The notes below the pieces were generated by a model. It was not told where the DNA came from. It saw only the letters and a list, made by a program, of their open reading frames with translations, and did no database searches. A stretch of DNA of 64,000 bases from Sphingomonas tagetis (GTDB taxonomy: Bacteria > Pseudomonadota > Alphaproteobacteria > Sphingomonadales > Sphingomonadaceae). The position numbers and the translations under genes were made by a program. The stretch covers positions 124,001 to 188,000 of the forward strand of contig NZ_JAMLDX010000001.1 in NCBI RefSeq assembly GCF_024211275.1, read 5' to 3'. Positions 9,012 to 17,336 of the stretch are shown one piece after another. Position 1 is the first letter of the stretch. Every line of letters starts with the position of its first letter.

Positions 9012-10325
9012 TTACCCCTTGCCGATGCCGACCAGTTCGAACCCGGCGCGCAGTGCTTCGCCGGCGGGGTAGATGTTGCGCAGGTCGACCAGCAGCGGGC
9101 GGTTGAGCAGGCCCTTCATGCGGGTGAGGTCGAGCGCGCGGAACTCGTCCCATTCGGTGACGATGACCAGTGCGTCGGCGCCGTCCGCGGCGGCATAGGG
9201 GCTGGCGGTGAACTCGACATCCTTGAGCATTTTCCGCGCCTGTTCGACGCCCTCGGGATCGTAAGCCTTCACGATCGCGCCGGCGTCCTGCAGCGTTTGG
9301 ATCACCGCGATCGACGGCGCGTCGCGCATGTCGTCGGTGTTGGGCTTGAAGGTGAGGCCGAGGATCGCGACGGTCTTGCCGCGCACCTCGCCACCCATCG
9401 CCTTGATCACCTTGCGGCCCATCGCGCGCTTGCGGCTGTCATTGACCTGCACCGTCGCCTCGACGATGCGCAGCGGCGTCTCGGCGTCGTCGGCGGTCTT
9501 GAGCAGCGCGAGCGTGTCCTTGGGGAAGCACGAGCCGCCATAGCCGGGGCCGGCGTTGAGGAACTTGCGGCCGATGCGGTTGTCCATGCCGATGCCACGC
9601 GACACCTCCTGCACGTCGGCGCCGACCGCCTCGCACAGATCCGCAATCTCGTTGATGAAGGTGATCTTGACCGCGAGGAAGGCGTTGGCAGCGTATTTGA
9701 TGAGCTCGGCGGTGCGGCGGCCGGTGAACATCACCGGGGCGGACTGGTTGAGCGAGAGCGGGCGGTAGATGCCGCGCATCACCTCGCTCGCGCCTTCGTC
9801 CTCGCTGCCGACGACAACGCGGTCGGGCCGCTTGAAGTCCTCGATCGCGGCGCCCTCGCGCAGGAATTCGGGGTTGGAGACGACCGTGATGCCCTTATCC
9901 GGCGCGATTCGCGCGACGATCCGCTCGACCTCGTCGCCGGTCCCGACCGGAACGGTCGACTTGGTCACGATCACCGCCGGGCCGTCGAGCGCCGCGACGA
10001 TCTCCTCGGCGGCGGCGAAGACGTAGGAGAGATCGGCATGGCCGTCGCCGCGGCGGCTCGGCGTGCCGACCGCGATGAACACCGCGTCGGCGCCCTTGAC
10101 GCCCGCCGCGAGATCGGTGGTGAAGGCGAGGCGGCCGGCCTTGACGTTCGAGGCGACCAGCTCGGCCAGCCCCGGCTCGTAGATCGGCATCACATTCTGG
10201 TGCAGCAATTCGATCTTGCGCGCGTCCTTGTCGACACACACCACGTCATGCCCGAAATCCGAAAAACACGCCCCCGACACCAGGCCCACATAGCCCGTAC
10301 CGATCATCGCTATGCGCACGAACAA
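9012..10325 (-). CDS. ugd: UDP-glucose 6-dehydrogenase
   Basis: A 437-residue cytoplasmic enzyme that oxidises UDP-glucose to UDP-glucuronate using two NAD+, feeding exopolysaccharide or surface-glycan synthesis. The N-terminal dinucleotide motif GTGYVGLVSG and the catalytic Cys in GYGGSCFPKDT are present, and the length is normal. A GTG two codons downstream of the chosen ATG would give the more usual N-terminus. No polysaccharide genes flank it. Its leader holds a strong intrinsic terminator (10399-10430) preceded by a 17-codon ORF, so upstream transcription may be blocked before ugd. Confidence 0.95.
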   Translation of the reverse strand: MFVRIAMIGTGYVGLVSGACFSDFGHDVVCVDKDARKIELLHQNVMPIYEPGLAELVASNVKAGRLAFTTDLAAGVKGADAVFIAVGTPSRRGDGHADLSYVFAAAEEIVAALDGPAVIVTKSTVPVGTGDEVERIVARIAPDKGITVVSNPEFLREGAAIEDFKRPDRVVVGSEDEGASEVMRGIYRPLSLNQSAPVMFTGRRTAELIKYAANAFLAVKITFINEIADLCEAVGADVQEVSRGIGMDNRIGRKFLNAGPGYGGSCFPKDTLALLKTADDAETPLRIVEATVQVNDSRKRAMGRKVIKAMGGEVRGKTVAILGLTFKPNTDDMRDAPSIAVIQTLQDAGAIVKAYDPEGVEQARKMLKDVEFTASPYAAADGADALVIVTEWDEFRALDLTRMKGLLNRPLLVDLRNIYPAGEALRAGFELVGIGKG

Positions 10326-10398
10326 GTCCCTTTCGATCGCAGACTGGGCGCGGTTTAGCGGAATGGCGATCTACGGCAAGGGCGGCCGCGGCAGGCAT

Positions 10399-10430
10399 AA
10401 AAAAACGCGCTATCCCAGCAGGATGCGCGT
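10399..10430 (-). terminator. Strong intrinsic terminator upstream of ugd
   Basis: On the minus strand a stem ACGCGC-ATCC / GGAT-A-GCGCGT (one bulged A, 5-base loop) is followed by an uninterrupted run of seven T. It ends a transcript that includes the mini-ORF at 10510-10563 and sits ~75 bases before the ugd start. It is either the end of a small stand-alone RNA or an attenuator. Confidence 0.75.
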
Positions 10431-10509
10431 CGATCTCAGTGGGGAGAACAGCCCGGACGAGTGCTACGCGGAGCCTAAGCGCCGCGCCGACTGTCCGGGC
10501 TAAAGAAGG

Positions 10510-10563
10510 TTACCAGGGGCGAAGGCCTTCGCCGTAGGTCTCTTCCTGAAAGAAGACGAACAT
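10510..10563 (-). CDS. Aromatic-residue-rich 17-residue leader peptide (candidate)
   Basis: A short reading frame encoding MFVFFQEETYGEGLRPW. The ribosome binding site GGGAG lies 7 bases before the ATG. Three of the first five residues are Phe, and Tyr and the final Trp follow. Downstream come a perfect 9-bp helix (AGCCCGGAC at 10450-10458 with GTCCGGGCT at 10493-10501), a segment TTCTCCC that can pair with the ribosome binding site (10442-10448 with 10569-10575), and then an intrinsic terminator. This is the layout of a translation-coupled attenuator for aromatic amino acids. However, the next gene is ugd, which has no known link to Phe supply. It could instead be an autonomous micropeptide or small RNA. 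Confidence 0.5.
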   Translation of the reverse strand: MFVFFQEETYGEGLRPW

Positions 10564-10604
10564 TAATATTCTCCCATTGCACGCGTCTCGCGCGCCAAAA
10601 TGGG

Positions 10605-10619
10605 TTAACCTAAAATTAA
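10605..10619. promoter_or_regulatory. CtrA-type binding site
   Basis: TTAA-N7-TTAA (TTAA CCTAAAA TTAA), the consensus box of the alphaproteobacterial cell-cycle regulator CtrA, lies ~100 bases upstream of the EAL gene in an AT-rich stretch. It suggests cell-cycle or motility-linked control of the downstream c-di-GMP/kinase operon. The assignment is by motif only. Confidence 0.5.
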
Positions 10620-10721
10620 TGCTGAATCAACTGTTAACGTTCCATAGTGAACAAACTGCTGCTCGCAGCGAGGGTTTCGTCCTTAAGGGTTCCTTCAAGT
10701 CTGGCCGTTATCGCGGTGGAG

Positions 10722-12122
10722 ATGTCCGAGCGTGCCGACCTCTCCGCTGCGCAGAATCCGCCTCCGCGGATGCCGATCACGGCTGCCGGTTTACCAATGG
10801 GTCTGGACGCGCCGGCAAGCTTTCCACGAGCGCGTGCAGGACTTGGGGCGCGGGGTGCGATGTCGCGTTCGACGGCCGCCAACGGCCTGTGGCGCGCGCT
10901 GGCGCTGTGCGAAGTCGCCAATTTCCAGTCGCTCCGCCGCCACCTCGGCCGGCCGCGTGCCGACACGCTGGTTCTCGACATCGCCGACCGCATTCTGGAA
11001 GCCGAGCCGACGCTGCGCGTGTCGGCGGCCGGGCGTGCGCTGGTCGAGATTGGCTTCGAAGCCGAATCCGCCGAACAGGCGACGGCAGTGATCGAAGGTC
11101 TTTGCCGCATCTTTTCGCGGTCGCTCGACATTGATGGCGAACGGCATGTCGTGCAGCTGCGCTGGGGCCTGGCGACGATGCCGGCGGGCGAGGATGACGA
11201 TGTCCGCCTGACCGAAGCGGCGGAGCAGGCGCTCGAACAGGCACGTAGCGAGGCGCGCGTGGTGACGCTGGACCTGTCCAGTGCCGACGCGACGCTCGAC
11301 CGGGTCAGCCTGATGCGCGAACTGCCGCGCGCGATCATCTCGGGACAGCTGTTCCTGCAATATCAGCCCAAGGTGAATGTGCGGCGCGAGGCGGTGACCG
11401 GAGCCGAGGCGCTGGTCCGCTGGCGCCATCCGGTGCGCGGCCTGATCCTTCCGGGCGATTTCATCGCCGCGGCGGAAGAATGCGGCGAAATCGCCGGTCT
11501 GACGATCTGGACGCTGCGCCAGGTGATCGCGGATCAGCAGGTAATGCGCGCGCACGGGCACGACATGCCGGTGTTCATCAATATCTCCGGCGTGCTGCTG
11601 GCCGATGACGCGTTCGTCAACGAAGCGTGCCGGATCGTTCAGGACTCGGGCGCCAAGATCGGGTTCGAGATCACCGAGACCGCAGTGATCCGCGATCCCG
11701 ACAGCGCCATCGCGCATCTGCAACGCTTTTCCGACATCGGCATTCCGCTGGCGATCGACGATTATGGCGCTGGCCTGTCGTCGCTGGCCTATCTCAAGCA
11801 GCTGCCGGCGACCGAGCTGAAGATCGACAAAATGTTCGTGATGCAGCTGACGTCGAGCAACCGCGATCCGCTGATCGTGCGCTCGACCATCGATCTGGCA
11901 CACGCGCTGGAGATGGAAGTCACCGCCGAGGGCGTCGAGACGCCCGCCGCGCTGGCGCTGCTGAGCGTGATGGGCTGCGACATGGTTCAGGGCTTCCTGA
12001 TCAGCCGTCCGATCGCGCTCGACGCGTTCGTCCGCTTCCTCGACGAAGAGGGGCACAAGGCGGTGTCGGCGGTGCGGCCGAGCTTCATGCGGCCCGACGG
12101 ATTCTGGCGCAAGAGCGGCTGA
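10722..12122 (+). CDS. EAL-domain cyclic-di-GMP phosphodiesterase with degenerate GGDEF domain
   Basis: About 466 residues. The first ~170 residues after a Pro-rich head resemble a GGDEF fold, but the signature is lost (AAGRALVEIGF stands where GGDEF should be), so this part is probably regulatory. The EAL domain is complete: EALVRW (~228), EITETAV, IDDYGAGLSSL, LKIDKMF, TAEGVET and the MVQGF glutamine. It should hydrolyse c-di-GMP. The start is uncertain: ATG at 10722 was chosen, but an in-frame GTG at 10647 and an ATG at 10770 are also possible. The stop overlaps the start of the downstream kinase (TGATG). A CtrA-like box lies upstream. Confidence 0.88.
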   Translation: MSERADLSAAQNPPPRMPITAAGLPMGLDAPASFPRARAGLGARGAMSRSTAANGLWRALALCEVANFQSLRRHLGRPRADTLVLDIADRILEAEPTLRVSAAGRALVEIGFEAESAEQATAVIEGLCRIFSRSLDIDGERHVVQLRWGLATMPAGEDDDVRLTEAAEQALEQARSEARVVTLDLSSADATLDRVSLMRELPRAIISGQLFLQYQPKVNVRREAVTGAEALVRWRHPVRGLILPGDFIAAAEECGEIAGLTIWTLRQVIADQQVMRAHGHDMPVFINISGVLLADDAFVNEACRIVQDSGAKIGFEITETAVIRDPDSAIAHLQRFSDIGIPLAIDDYGAGLSSLAYLKQLPATELKIDKMFVMQLTSSNRDPLIVRSTIDLAHALEMEVTAEGVETPAALALLSVMGCDMVQGFLISRPIALDAFVRFLDEEGHKAVSAVRPSFMRPDGFWRKSG

Positions 12123-14548
12123 TGCGTCGTTCGCTGACGATCCTGGCGCTCGCCGCCGCTTTTGCCATTGCCCTTCCTGCTGCCGCTCAGCAGCAAGCGG
12201 CCGACGCGCTGAACGAGCGTGCCAAGGCCGCGATGATGTCCGAGCCGCCGCAGGCGCTCGCACTGGCGACTCAGGCCGAGCAGCGTGCAGCGACGATCGG
12301 GGACGTGACCGCCCGCAACCGCACCGCGGCCACCGCGCTCTGGTTGCAAAGCGAAGCGCTGATCCGGTCGCGCGACGCCAAGGCGGCGGCGCCGCGGATC
12401 ACCAGGGCGCTCCGGCTGATCGGCGGCGCGTCGGGGCCGAGCAAGCTGCGCGGCGACCTGTTGCTGGCGCGGGCTGGCGTGCAGCAATCGCAGGCGCGAC
12501 CCGCCGAGGCGCTGGCGTCGCTTCAGGAAGCCTTCCGGATTTTCGGCGAGGTCAACGAAAAGCGCAGCCAGTCGATCGCGCTGCAGACGATGGCGATGCT
12601 GTACACCGACGCCATCGATCTCGCGAGCGCCGACAAATATCTCAAACAGGCGGCGGAGATTTATGAAGGCGATCCGCAGCTCCTGCTGTTCCTCTACAAC
12701 AACCGTGGCAACGTGCTGCTGCAGATGGAGCGGGCGACCGAGGCCACGGCGCAATATCGCCGCGCGCTGAACGTTGCGCGAACGCTGGGCAGTGAGACGG
12801 TGCTGCCGCCGATCCTGGCCAATCTGGCACGCTCGCTGATGGTCGAGAACAAGCTCGACGAGGCGGACACGGTCATCAGCGAGGGGCTGGCGATCATCCG
12901 CCGCAGCGGCAAGGGCTCAGAAGCGCGGCTGCTCACGCTGGCCGCCGATTCGGCCTACCGTCATCGCGATCTTCCGCGCGCGCGGGCACTGATCGAGCGC
13001 AGCTTCGTCGGGGTCAATCTCGCCGAAACGCCGATCGCGTTCCGCGACGCGCATCTGACCGCGTACAACATCTACAAGGCGCTCGGTGACGACGCGCGGG
13101 CGCTCCCGCATCTCGAACGCGTGCGCAAGCTCGGTGACGACACGGCGAAGCTTGCCACCACGACCAGCACGGCGCTGATGGCGGCGCGGTTCGACTATGC
13201 CAATCAGGAACTGCGCATCGCGAACCTGAAGGCCGAAGAACTGCGCAAGGCGGCCGAGTTCCAGCGCACGATCTTCCTCGGACTGGGCGGCGCGACGCTG
13301 GTGATCATCGTGCTGCTGAGCATCGGCCTGTTCACGATCCGCCGCAGCCGAAACCAGGTGCGTGCGGCCAACACCGAACTCAACCAGACCAATGTGGCCC
13401 TCGAAAAGGCGTTGAAGGCCAAGACCGAATTCCTGGCGACGACCAGCCACGAGATCCGCACGCCATTGAACGGCATCCTCGGCATGACCCAGATCATGCT
13501 GCGTGACCCTGCGGTGCCGGCGGCGACGCGCGACCGGCTGGGGATCGTGCATGGCGCGGGCATGACGATGCGCGCGCTGGTCGACGACATTCTCGACGTC
13601 GCCAAGATGGAGACGGGCAATCTGACCGTCGAGCTTGCAGCGACCGACCTCCACGCCACGCTGCGCGACGTGACGCGGATGTGGGACGAGCAGGCGCGCG
13701 CCAAGAATGTCGGGTTCAAGCTCGATTTCGCCGACGCGCCGCGCTGGATCGAGACCGACAGCGGTCGGCTGCGCCAGATGCTGTTCAACCTGCTGTCGAA
13801 CGCGGTCAAGTTCACCGAAGCCGGCGAGATTGGCGTGCGCGCGGTGGCCGAGGGCGAACGGCTGCGGCTGGCGGTGTCGGACAGCGGCATCGGCATTCCA
13901 GCCGATAAGCATGAGGAAATCTTCGAATCCTTCAAGCAGGCGGATTCGGGCACGACGCGCAAGTTCGGCGGCACCGGGCTTGGTCTGGCGATCGTGCGCA
14001 ATCTCGCGCATGCGCTGGAAGGCGAGGTCGCCGTCGCCAGCGTGGAGGGTCAGGGGACCACCTTCACCGTCGATCTGCCGCTCAAGCTGGTCGAGGCGCC
14101 AGCCGGTAGCGATGCGGAAACGCAAGGCGGCGAGACGATCGTCGTGCTCGACAAGAACCCGATCGCGCGCGGCATGCTGCGCACCATGTTCACGCCGAAA
14201 TTCGCTGCGGTCGAGTTCGCCGCTACCCCGGACGAGGCGATCGATCGCGTGCCCGACGACCAGCCTACACTTCTGCTCGCGGACGAGGCGACGCTGAAGT
14301 CCGCGGGCGAGGATGCGGTCGCGGTGCTTGCCGCACTGGTCGAGCGAGCCAAGCAGAAGGGTGCGCGCACGGCGGTGCTGTGGGCCAAGCCGGATGAGGA
14401 AATGATCGCCGCCCTGAACGGCACCGGCGTCGGCACGATCGTCGCGAAACCCGTTGCAGGCCCGGCACTTATCGAGGCGCTGATTGCCGGCGCGCAAGAA
14501 AATCATCGTCGCAGTGGAGACGGTAAGCTTGAATCGCAGGCGGCTTAG
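12122..14548 (+). CDS. Exported TPR-domain hybrid sensor histidine kinase
   Basis: An 808-residue sensor. A signal peptide (ending ALPAAAQQ) is followed by ~340 residues of helical TPR-like repeats predicted to lie in the periplasm. Then come a membrane helix (~residues 380-402), a short coiled coil, HisKA with TTSHEIRTPLNG (~443), an ATPase domain (NLLSNAVKFTEAG, DSGIGIP, FGGTGLGLAI), and a C-terminal receiver-like domain that retains an LLLADE aspartate and a VAKPV lysine but is otherwise divergent. The start ATG overlaps the stop of the EAL gene by one base. The stand-alone receiver 53 bases downstream is a plausible phosphorelay partner. The signal bound by the TPR region is unknown. Confidence 0.9.
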   Translation: MRRSLTILALAAAFAIALPAAAQQQAADALNERAKAAMMSEPPQALALATQAEQRAATIGDVTARNRTAATALWLQSEALIRSRDAKAAAPRITRALRLIGGASGPSKLRGDLLLARAGVQQSQARPAEALASLQEAFRIFGEVNEKRSQSIALQTMAMLYTDAIDLASADKYLKQAAEIYEGDPQLLLFLYNNRGNVLLQMERATEATAQYRRALNVARTLGSETVLPPILANLARSLMVENKLDEADTVISEGLAIIRRSGKGSEARLLTLAADSAYRHRDLPRARALIERSFVGVNLAETPIAFRDAHLTAYNIYKALGDDARALPHLERVRKLGDDTAKLATTTSTALMAARFDYANQELRIANLKAEELRKAAEFQRTIFLGLGGATLVIIVLLSIGLFTIRRSRNQVRAANTELNQTNVALEKALKAKTEFLATTSHEIRTPLNGILGMTQIMLRDPAVPAATRDRLGIVHGAGMTMRALVDDILDVAKMETGNLTVELAATDLHATLRDVTRMWDEQARAKNVGFKLDFADAPRWIETDSGRLRQMLFNLLSNAVKFTEAGEIGVRAVAEGERLRLAVSDSGIGIPADKHEEIFESFKQADSGTTRKFGGTGLGLAIVRNLAHALEGEVAVASVEGQGTTFTVDLPLKLVEAPAGSDAETQGGETIVVLDKNPIARGMLRTMFTPKFAAVEFAATPDEAIDRVPDDQPTLLLADEATLKSAGEDAVAVLAALVERAKQKGARTAVLWAKPDEEMIAALNGTGVGTIVAKPVAGPALIEALIAGAQENHRRSGDGKLESQAA

Positions 14549-14601
14549 AGCGATAGCACACATATGACCTCACGGCCCCGCAATCTGGCGACGATCCGCC
14601 A

Positions 14602-14991
14602 ATGAATATCCTGTTCATCGAGGATGATCCGATGAACCGGCGGGTCGTTCGCGACATGCTCGACGTCGCCGGGGCGAACATGGCGGAAGCCGAGCATGCC
14701 GAAGCGGGGCTCAAGCGGATCGACGAAGAGGATTTCGACGTCATCCTGGTCGATCTGCGCATGCCGGGCATGGACGGGATCGAAGCGATCGAGCGCATCC
14801 GTGCGCGCGGCGATCAGAAGGCCGAGCTGCCGGTGATCGTGGTAACCGCTGACACTGCCGTGGACCTGCGCGAACGCTGCATGACGGCGGGCGCCGACGA
14901 GGTGCTGTTCAAGCCGGTGGCGATGGACGATCTGTTCGACACGATCGGCCGCGTGCTGGCACAGCGCAGCGGCGACGGGATGCTGATCTAG
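14602..14991 (+). CDS. CheY-like single-domain response regulator
   Basis: A 129-residue stand-alone receiver. The acidic pair is in FIEDDPMNRR, the phospho-accepting Asp in VILVDLRMPGMDG, the switch Thr in VVTAD and the Lys in LFKPV. There is no output domain, so it acts through protein contacts or as a phosphorelay intermediate. It lies just downstream of the TPR sensor kinase and forms a three-gene unit with it and the EAL phosphodiesterase. Confidence 0.92.
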   Translation: MNILFIEDDPMNRRVVRDMLDVAGANMAEAEHAEAGLKRIDEEDFDVILVDLRMPGMDGIEAIERIRARGDQKAELPVIVVTADTAVDLRERCMTAGADEVLFKPVAMDDLFDTIGRVLAQRSGDGMLI

Positions 14992-15031
14992 CTTTTGCCG
15001 GATCGGCGGGCGGGCTGGCGCCGCCAACCAA

Positions 15032-15733
15032 TCAATATGTCTGGATCGGCATGTTGATCCAGGGATGTTCCCTGAACCATTTGGTGATGATGTACTTGAC
15101 GCCTTTCACCACCGGCGTGCCCTCGTGCAGCGTCGCCGGGTTGGGCGCGCCGTCGGGCTTCATGTTGTTCCAGGCGAGCAGCAGGCCGCGCTTGGGCGCG
15201 ACGCGGACGCCGGCCTGGGGGAACCAGGTCGCGCCGCCTTCTTCGACATCGTTGAGGTAGATCATCGCCGTCCAGGTGCGCTGGCCGCCCGACGCCTTCA
15301 TCGCCGCCCAATAATCCTGATTCTCGGCGAACCAGTCATAATGCGCGCGGAATTGCTGGCCGGGGGCATAGCGCTGCCCTTGCATCGTCTCGCCATGTTC
15401 GGGCGGCACGCCGATCAGATTGGCCATGCGCTCGTCGATCGGGCGCACTTCCGGCGACCAACGGTCGAGATCGCAGCTCTCACTGGTGCGGAAATAGGGG
15501 TCGTCGGACGCGGCGAGCAGGGTCGATGGTCGGCGGTTGGTGTCGATCAGCCGGATCAGCGTGTCGCAGTCGCGGTCGTCGAGGAAGCCGGGATAATAAT
15601 AGACCTGCGCATTCTCGACCTTGGCCTTGCGGATCGCGGGATTGGCCTCGAGCCGGGTGGCGACCTGGGCCGAGACGCGCGCACGGGCAAGCGAGCCGCC
15701 GCCGATCGGGGGTTTCTTCGCGAAGATGCTCAT
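15032..15733 (-). CDS. Prolyl 4-hydroxylase-like 2-oxoglutarate/Fe(II) oxygenase
   Basis: About 233 residues of the P4Hc family. The iron ligands are the His and Asp of RAHYDWF (~residue 130) and the His of TLHEGTPVVKG, with the 2-oxoglutarate-binding Lys eight residues on (KYIITKWF). Such enzymes hydroxylate prolyl or other side chains in proteins, or small substrates; the target here is unknown. The start at 15733 (MSIFAKKPP) is preferred because 28 extra in-frame residues upstream lie over a terminator-like hairpin. There is no signal peptide, so it is cytoplasmic. It follows the RcnB-like gene on the same strand. Confidence 0.87.
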   Translation of the reverse strand: MSIFAKKPPIGGGSLARARVSAQVATRLEANPAIRKAKVENAQVYYYPGFLDDRDCDTLIRLIDTNRRPSTLLAASDDPYFRTSESCDLDRWSPEVRPIDERMANLIGVPPEHGETMQGQRYAPGQQFRAHYDWFAENQDYWAAMKASGGQRTWTAMIYLNDVEEGGATWFPQAGVRVAPKRGLLLAWNNMKPDGAPNPATLHEGTPVVKGVKYIITKWFREHPWINMPIQTY

Positions 15734-15769
15734 CGCGCGGCAATTTGCCGAGGAGCCGCGGAAACGCAA

Positions 15770-15797
15770 GAGGCCCGGCCGTTGCCGGCCGGGCCTC
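15770..15797 (-). terminator. GC-rich hairpin after the RcnB-like gene
   Basis: An 11-bp perfect stem (GAGGCCCGGCC / GGCCGGGCCTC) with a six-base loop lies between the RcnB-like stop and the hydroxylase start. The minus-strand tail (TTGCGTTT) is only weakly T-rich, so termination may be partial. Confidence 0.5.
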
Positions 15798-15821
15798 CCG
15801 TGCGTGACTTCGGGCAATCGC

Positions 15822-16718
15822 TTACCAGAAGATGTCGTACTCGACGTCGATCACCTCACCGGTCTCGATATCGACCAGCAGCGCATCGTTGTAATAACGC
15901 ACCCAGCGATACGGGCCATAGGCCGGCGGCAGGCGGTAGTAGAACGGATCGTTGATCCAGTAGCTCGGCGAGAACAGCATCGAGCCCAGGGTCAGGCCGA
16001 TCGAGAAACGCCGGTAGCCGTAATTCCACCCCGACGGCGCATAGTAGCGCGGCAGGCGATAGACGTTGCGGTTGTACTGGCGATAGCTGCCCCAGTCGTA
16101 GCGGCGGTCCTGACGCCAGCCGCGGCTCCAGTCGCGCGTGTCGCCACGCCGATACTGCTGCTGACCGCTGTAGCGACGCTGCCCGTCATACTGGCGCTGT
16201 CCATCATAACGGCGCTGGCCGTCATACTGGCGCTGGCCATCGTAGCGGCGTTGTCCGTCATAGCGGCGCTGGCCATCGGCCTGACGCTGGCCCTGCCAGT
16301 CGCGGCGCTGGCCGTCGGCCTGACGCTGCTGGCTCCAGTCGCGGCGCGGCTGCTGCTGGATCTGCGGTGCAGCCTGCTGCTGCGGCGCCTGATATTGGCG
16401 CTGCTGACGATCGCCGCCGCTCCACTGGCGCTGCGGACGCTCGCCGCCGCTCCACTGGCGCTGACGGTCGCCGCCGCCACTCCACTGACGCTGCTGCGGC
16501 TGGGCCTGTACCTGCGGTTGAGCCTGCTGCTGTTGCGGCGCCTGAGCCTGACGCTGCTGGCGCTCGCCGCCACTCCACTGGCGCTGCGGACGCTCGCCGC
16601 CGCCCTGACGGGCTTCGCCGCCGCCGCGGCCGCGCCACTGACCGCGCTCCTGCGCGGACGCCGCCACCGGGGTCAAAATGGTCGCACCGATCAGCGCGGC
16701 CAGGATAAACTTCTTCAT
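15822..16718 (-). CDS. RcnB-family exported repeat protein
   Basis: A 298-residue protein with a signal peptide (MKKFILAALIGATIL...ASAQ) and a good ribosome binding site (GGAGG, 7 bases before the ATG at 16718). The long middle section is Gln/Arg/Gly-rich, with WSGGERPQRQ-type repeats and then six near-identical six-residue units YDGQRR/Q encoded by 18-bp tandem repeats. The C-terminal ~60 residues (PPAYGPYRWVRYYNDALLVDIETG split across the motif) match the RcnB periplasmic family, named for nickel/cobalt homeostasis in E. coli. Many sphingomonad paralogues have no proven metal role. It is probably periplasmic. Confidence 0.8.
   Translation of the reverse strand: MKKFILAALIGATILTPVAASAQERGQWRGRGGGEARQGGGERPQRQWSGGERQQRQAQAPQQQQAQPQVQAQPQQRQWSGGGDRQRQWSGGERPQRQWSGGDRQQRQYQAPQQQAAPQIQQQPRRDWSQQRQADGQRRDWQGQRQADGQRRYDGQRRYDGQRQYDGQRRYDGQRQYDGQRRYSGQQQYRRGDTRDWSRGWRQDRRYDWGSYRQYNRNVYRLPRYYAPSGWNYGYRRFSIGLTLGSMLFSPSYWINDPFYYRLPPAYGPYRWVRYYNDALLVDIETGEVIDVEYDIFW
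16155..16262. repeat. Tandem 18-bp coding repeat (six units)
   Basis: Six consecutive 18-bp units (unit resembling CGCTGTCCATCATAACGG on the plus strand) encode YDGQR(R/Q) five times and YSGQQQ once. Units differ by a few bases. It is prone to slippage, so copy number may vary between strains. Confidence 0.85.
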
Positions 16719-16826
16719 TTGTGTCCTCCGCTCCCGGCAGAGCGCCGGCATTCAGAATAACGCACTATTGGACCGAGTCGGCTGACGCGTCTCTGAATTG
16801 CACTGACAGCATTGCGAAAGGATTCA

Positions 16827-17336
16827 CTATTCGGTGGCGGCCGCCGGCGCAGTGCTTTCGGCCTCGTCGCCGGCATCGTCCTCGCCGCGCGCCAGCCGCG
16901 CCGCGCGGCCGACCGCTTCGACCAGCCGGGGGTAGATGCCGCAGCGGCAGAGGTTGGTGATCGCCGCCTTGATGTCCTCGTCCGAAGGGTTGCGGTTCTT
17001 GCGCAGCAACGCGGCGGCGGTCATCACCATGCCGGGAATGCAATAGCCGCACTGGCCGACATTGGCGTCGAGAAAGGCGCGCTGGACCGGGTGATCGCGA
17101 TTGTCCGACAGCCCCTCGATCGTGGTGACGAAGGTGCCCTCGATCGAGCCGATCGTCACCTGGCACGACCGCACCGCTGCGCCGTCGATATCGACCGTGC
17201 ACGCGCCGCAATCGCCAGAGCCGCAGCCATATTTGGTGCCGGTGAGGTTGGAAGCGTCGCGCAGCGCCCAGAGCAGCGGGGTGCGCGCGTCGAGCTTGTA
17301 TTCGACCGGCTGGTTGTTGACGGTGAACCGGGTCAT
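16827..17336 (-). CDS. Orphan [2Fe-2S] subunit of xanthine-oxidase-family dehydrogenase (IorA-like)
   Basis: A 169-residue protein with two [2Fe-2S] cluster sets typical of the small subunit of molybdenum hydroxylases. The plant-type cluster is in CGSGDCGAC; the second is in GQCGYCIPG plus NLCRCGIYPR. It is closest in pattern to isoquinoline 1-oxidoreductase alpha and CO-dehydrogenase small subunits. Electrons would pass from a molybdopterin large subunit, but no such gene lies on either side. Its ATG overlaps the stop of the MaoC gene by four bases, so the two are co-translated. The Ala/Glu-rich tail after ~residue 145 is unusual padding. Confidence 0.88.
   Translation of the reverse strand: MTRFTVNNQPVEYKLDARTPLLWALRDASNLTGTKYGCGSGDCGACTVDIDGAAVRSCQVTIGSIEGTFVTTIEGLSDNRDHPVQRAFLDANVGQCGYCIPGMVMTAAALLRKNRNPSDEDIKAAITNLCRCGIYPRLVEAVGRAARLARGEDDAGDEAESTAPAAATE

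Noticed and set aside
10312..10503. 63-residue plus-strand frame between ugd and the EAL gene
   Set aside because: No ribosome binding site, overlaps the ugd start and the terminator structure; the minus-strand mini-ORF explains the region better.
10440..10577. 6S RNA or SRP RNA in the ugd upstream region
   Set aside because: Ends can pair, but no sequence signature of either RNA is present, and a leader-peptide reading accounts for the ribosome binding site, ORF and terminator.
11627..12121. Upstream in-frame extension of the TPR kinase inside the EAL gene
   Set aside because: The extension is the EAL gene read in another frame; the signal peptide at 12122 and the TGATG junction fix the start.
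16155..16600. Possible CRISPR array from regularly spaced repeats
   Set aside because: Repeats are 18 bp, contiguous, without spacers, and encode an in-frame peptide repeat in an exported protein.
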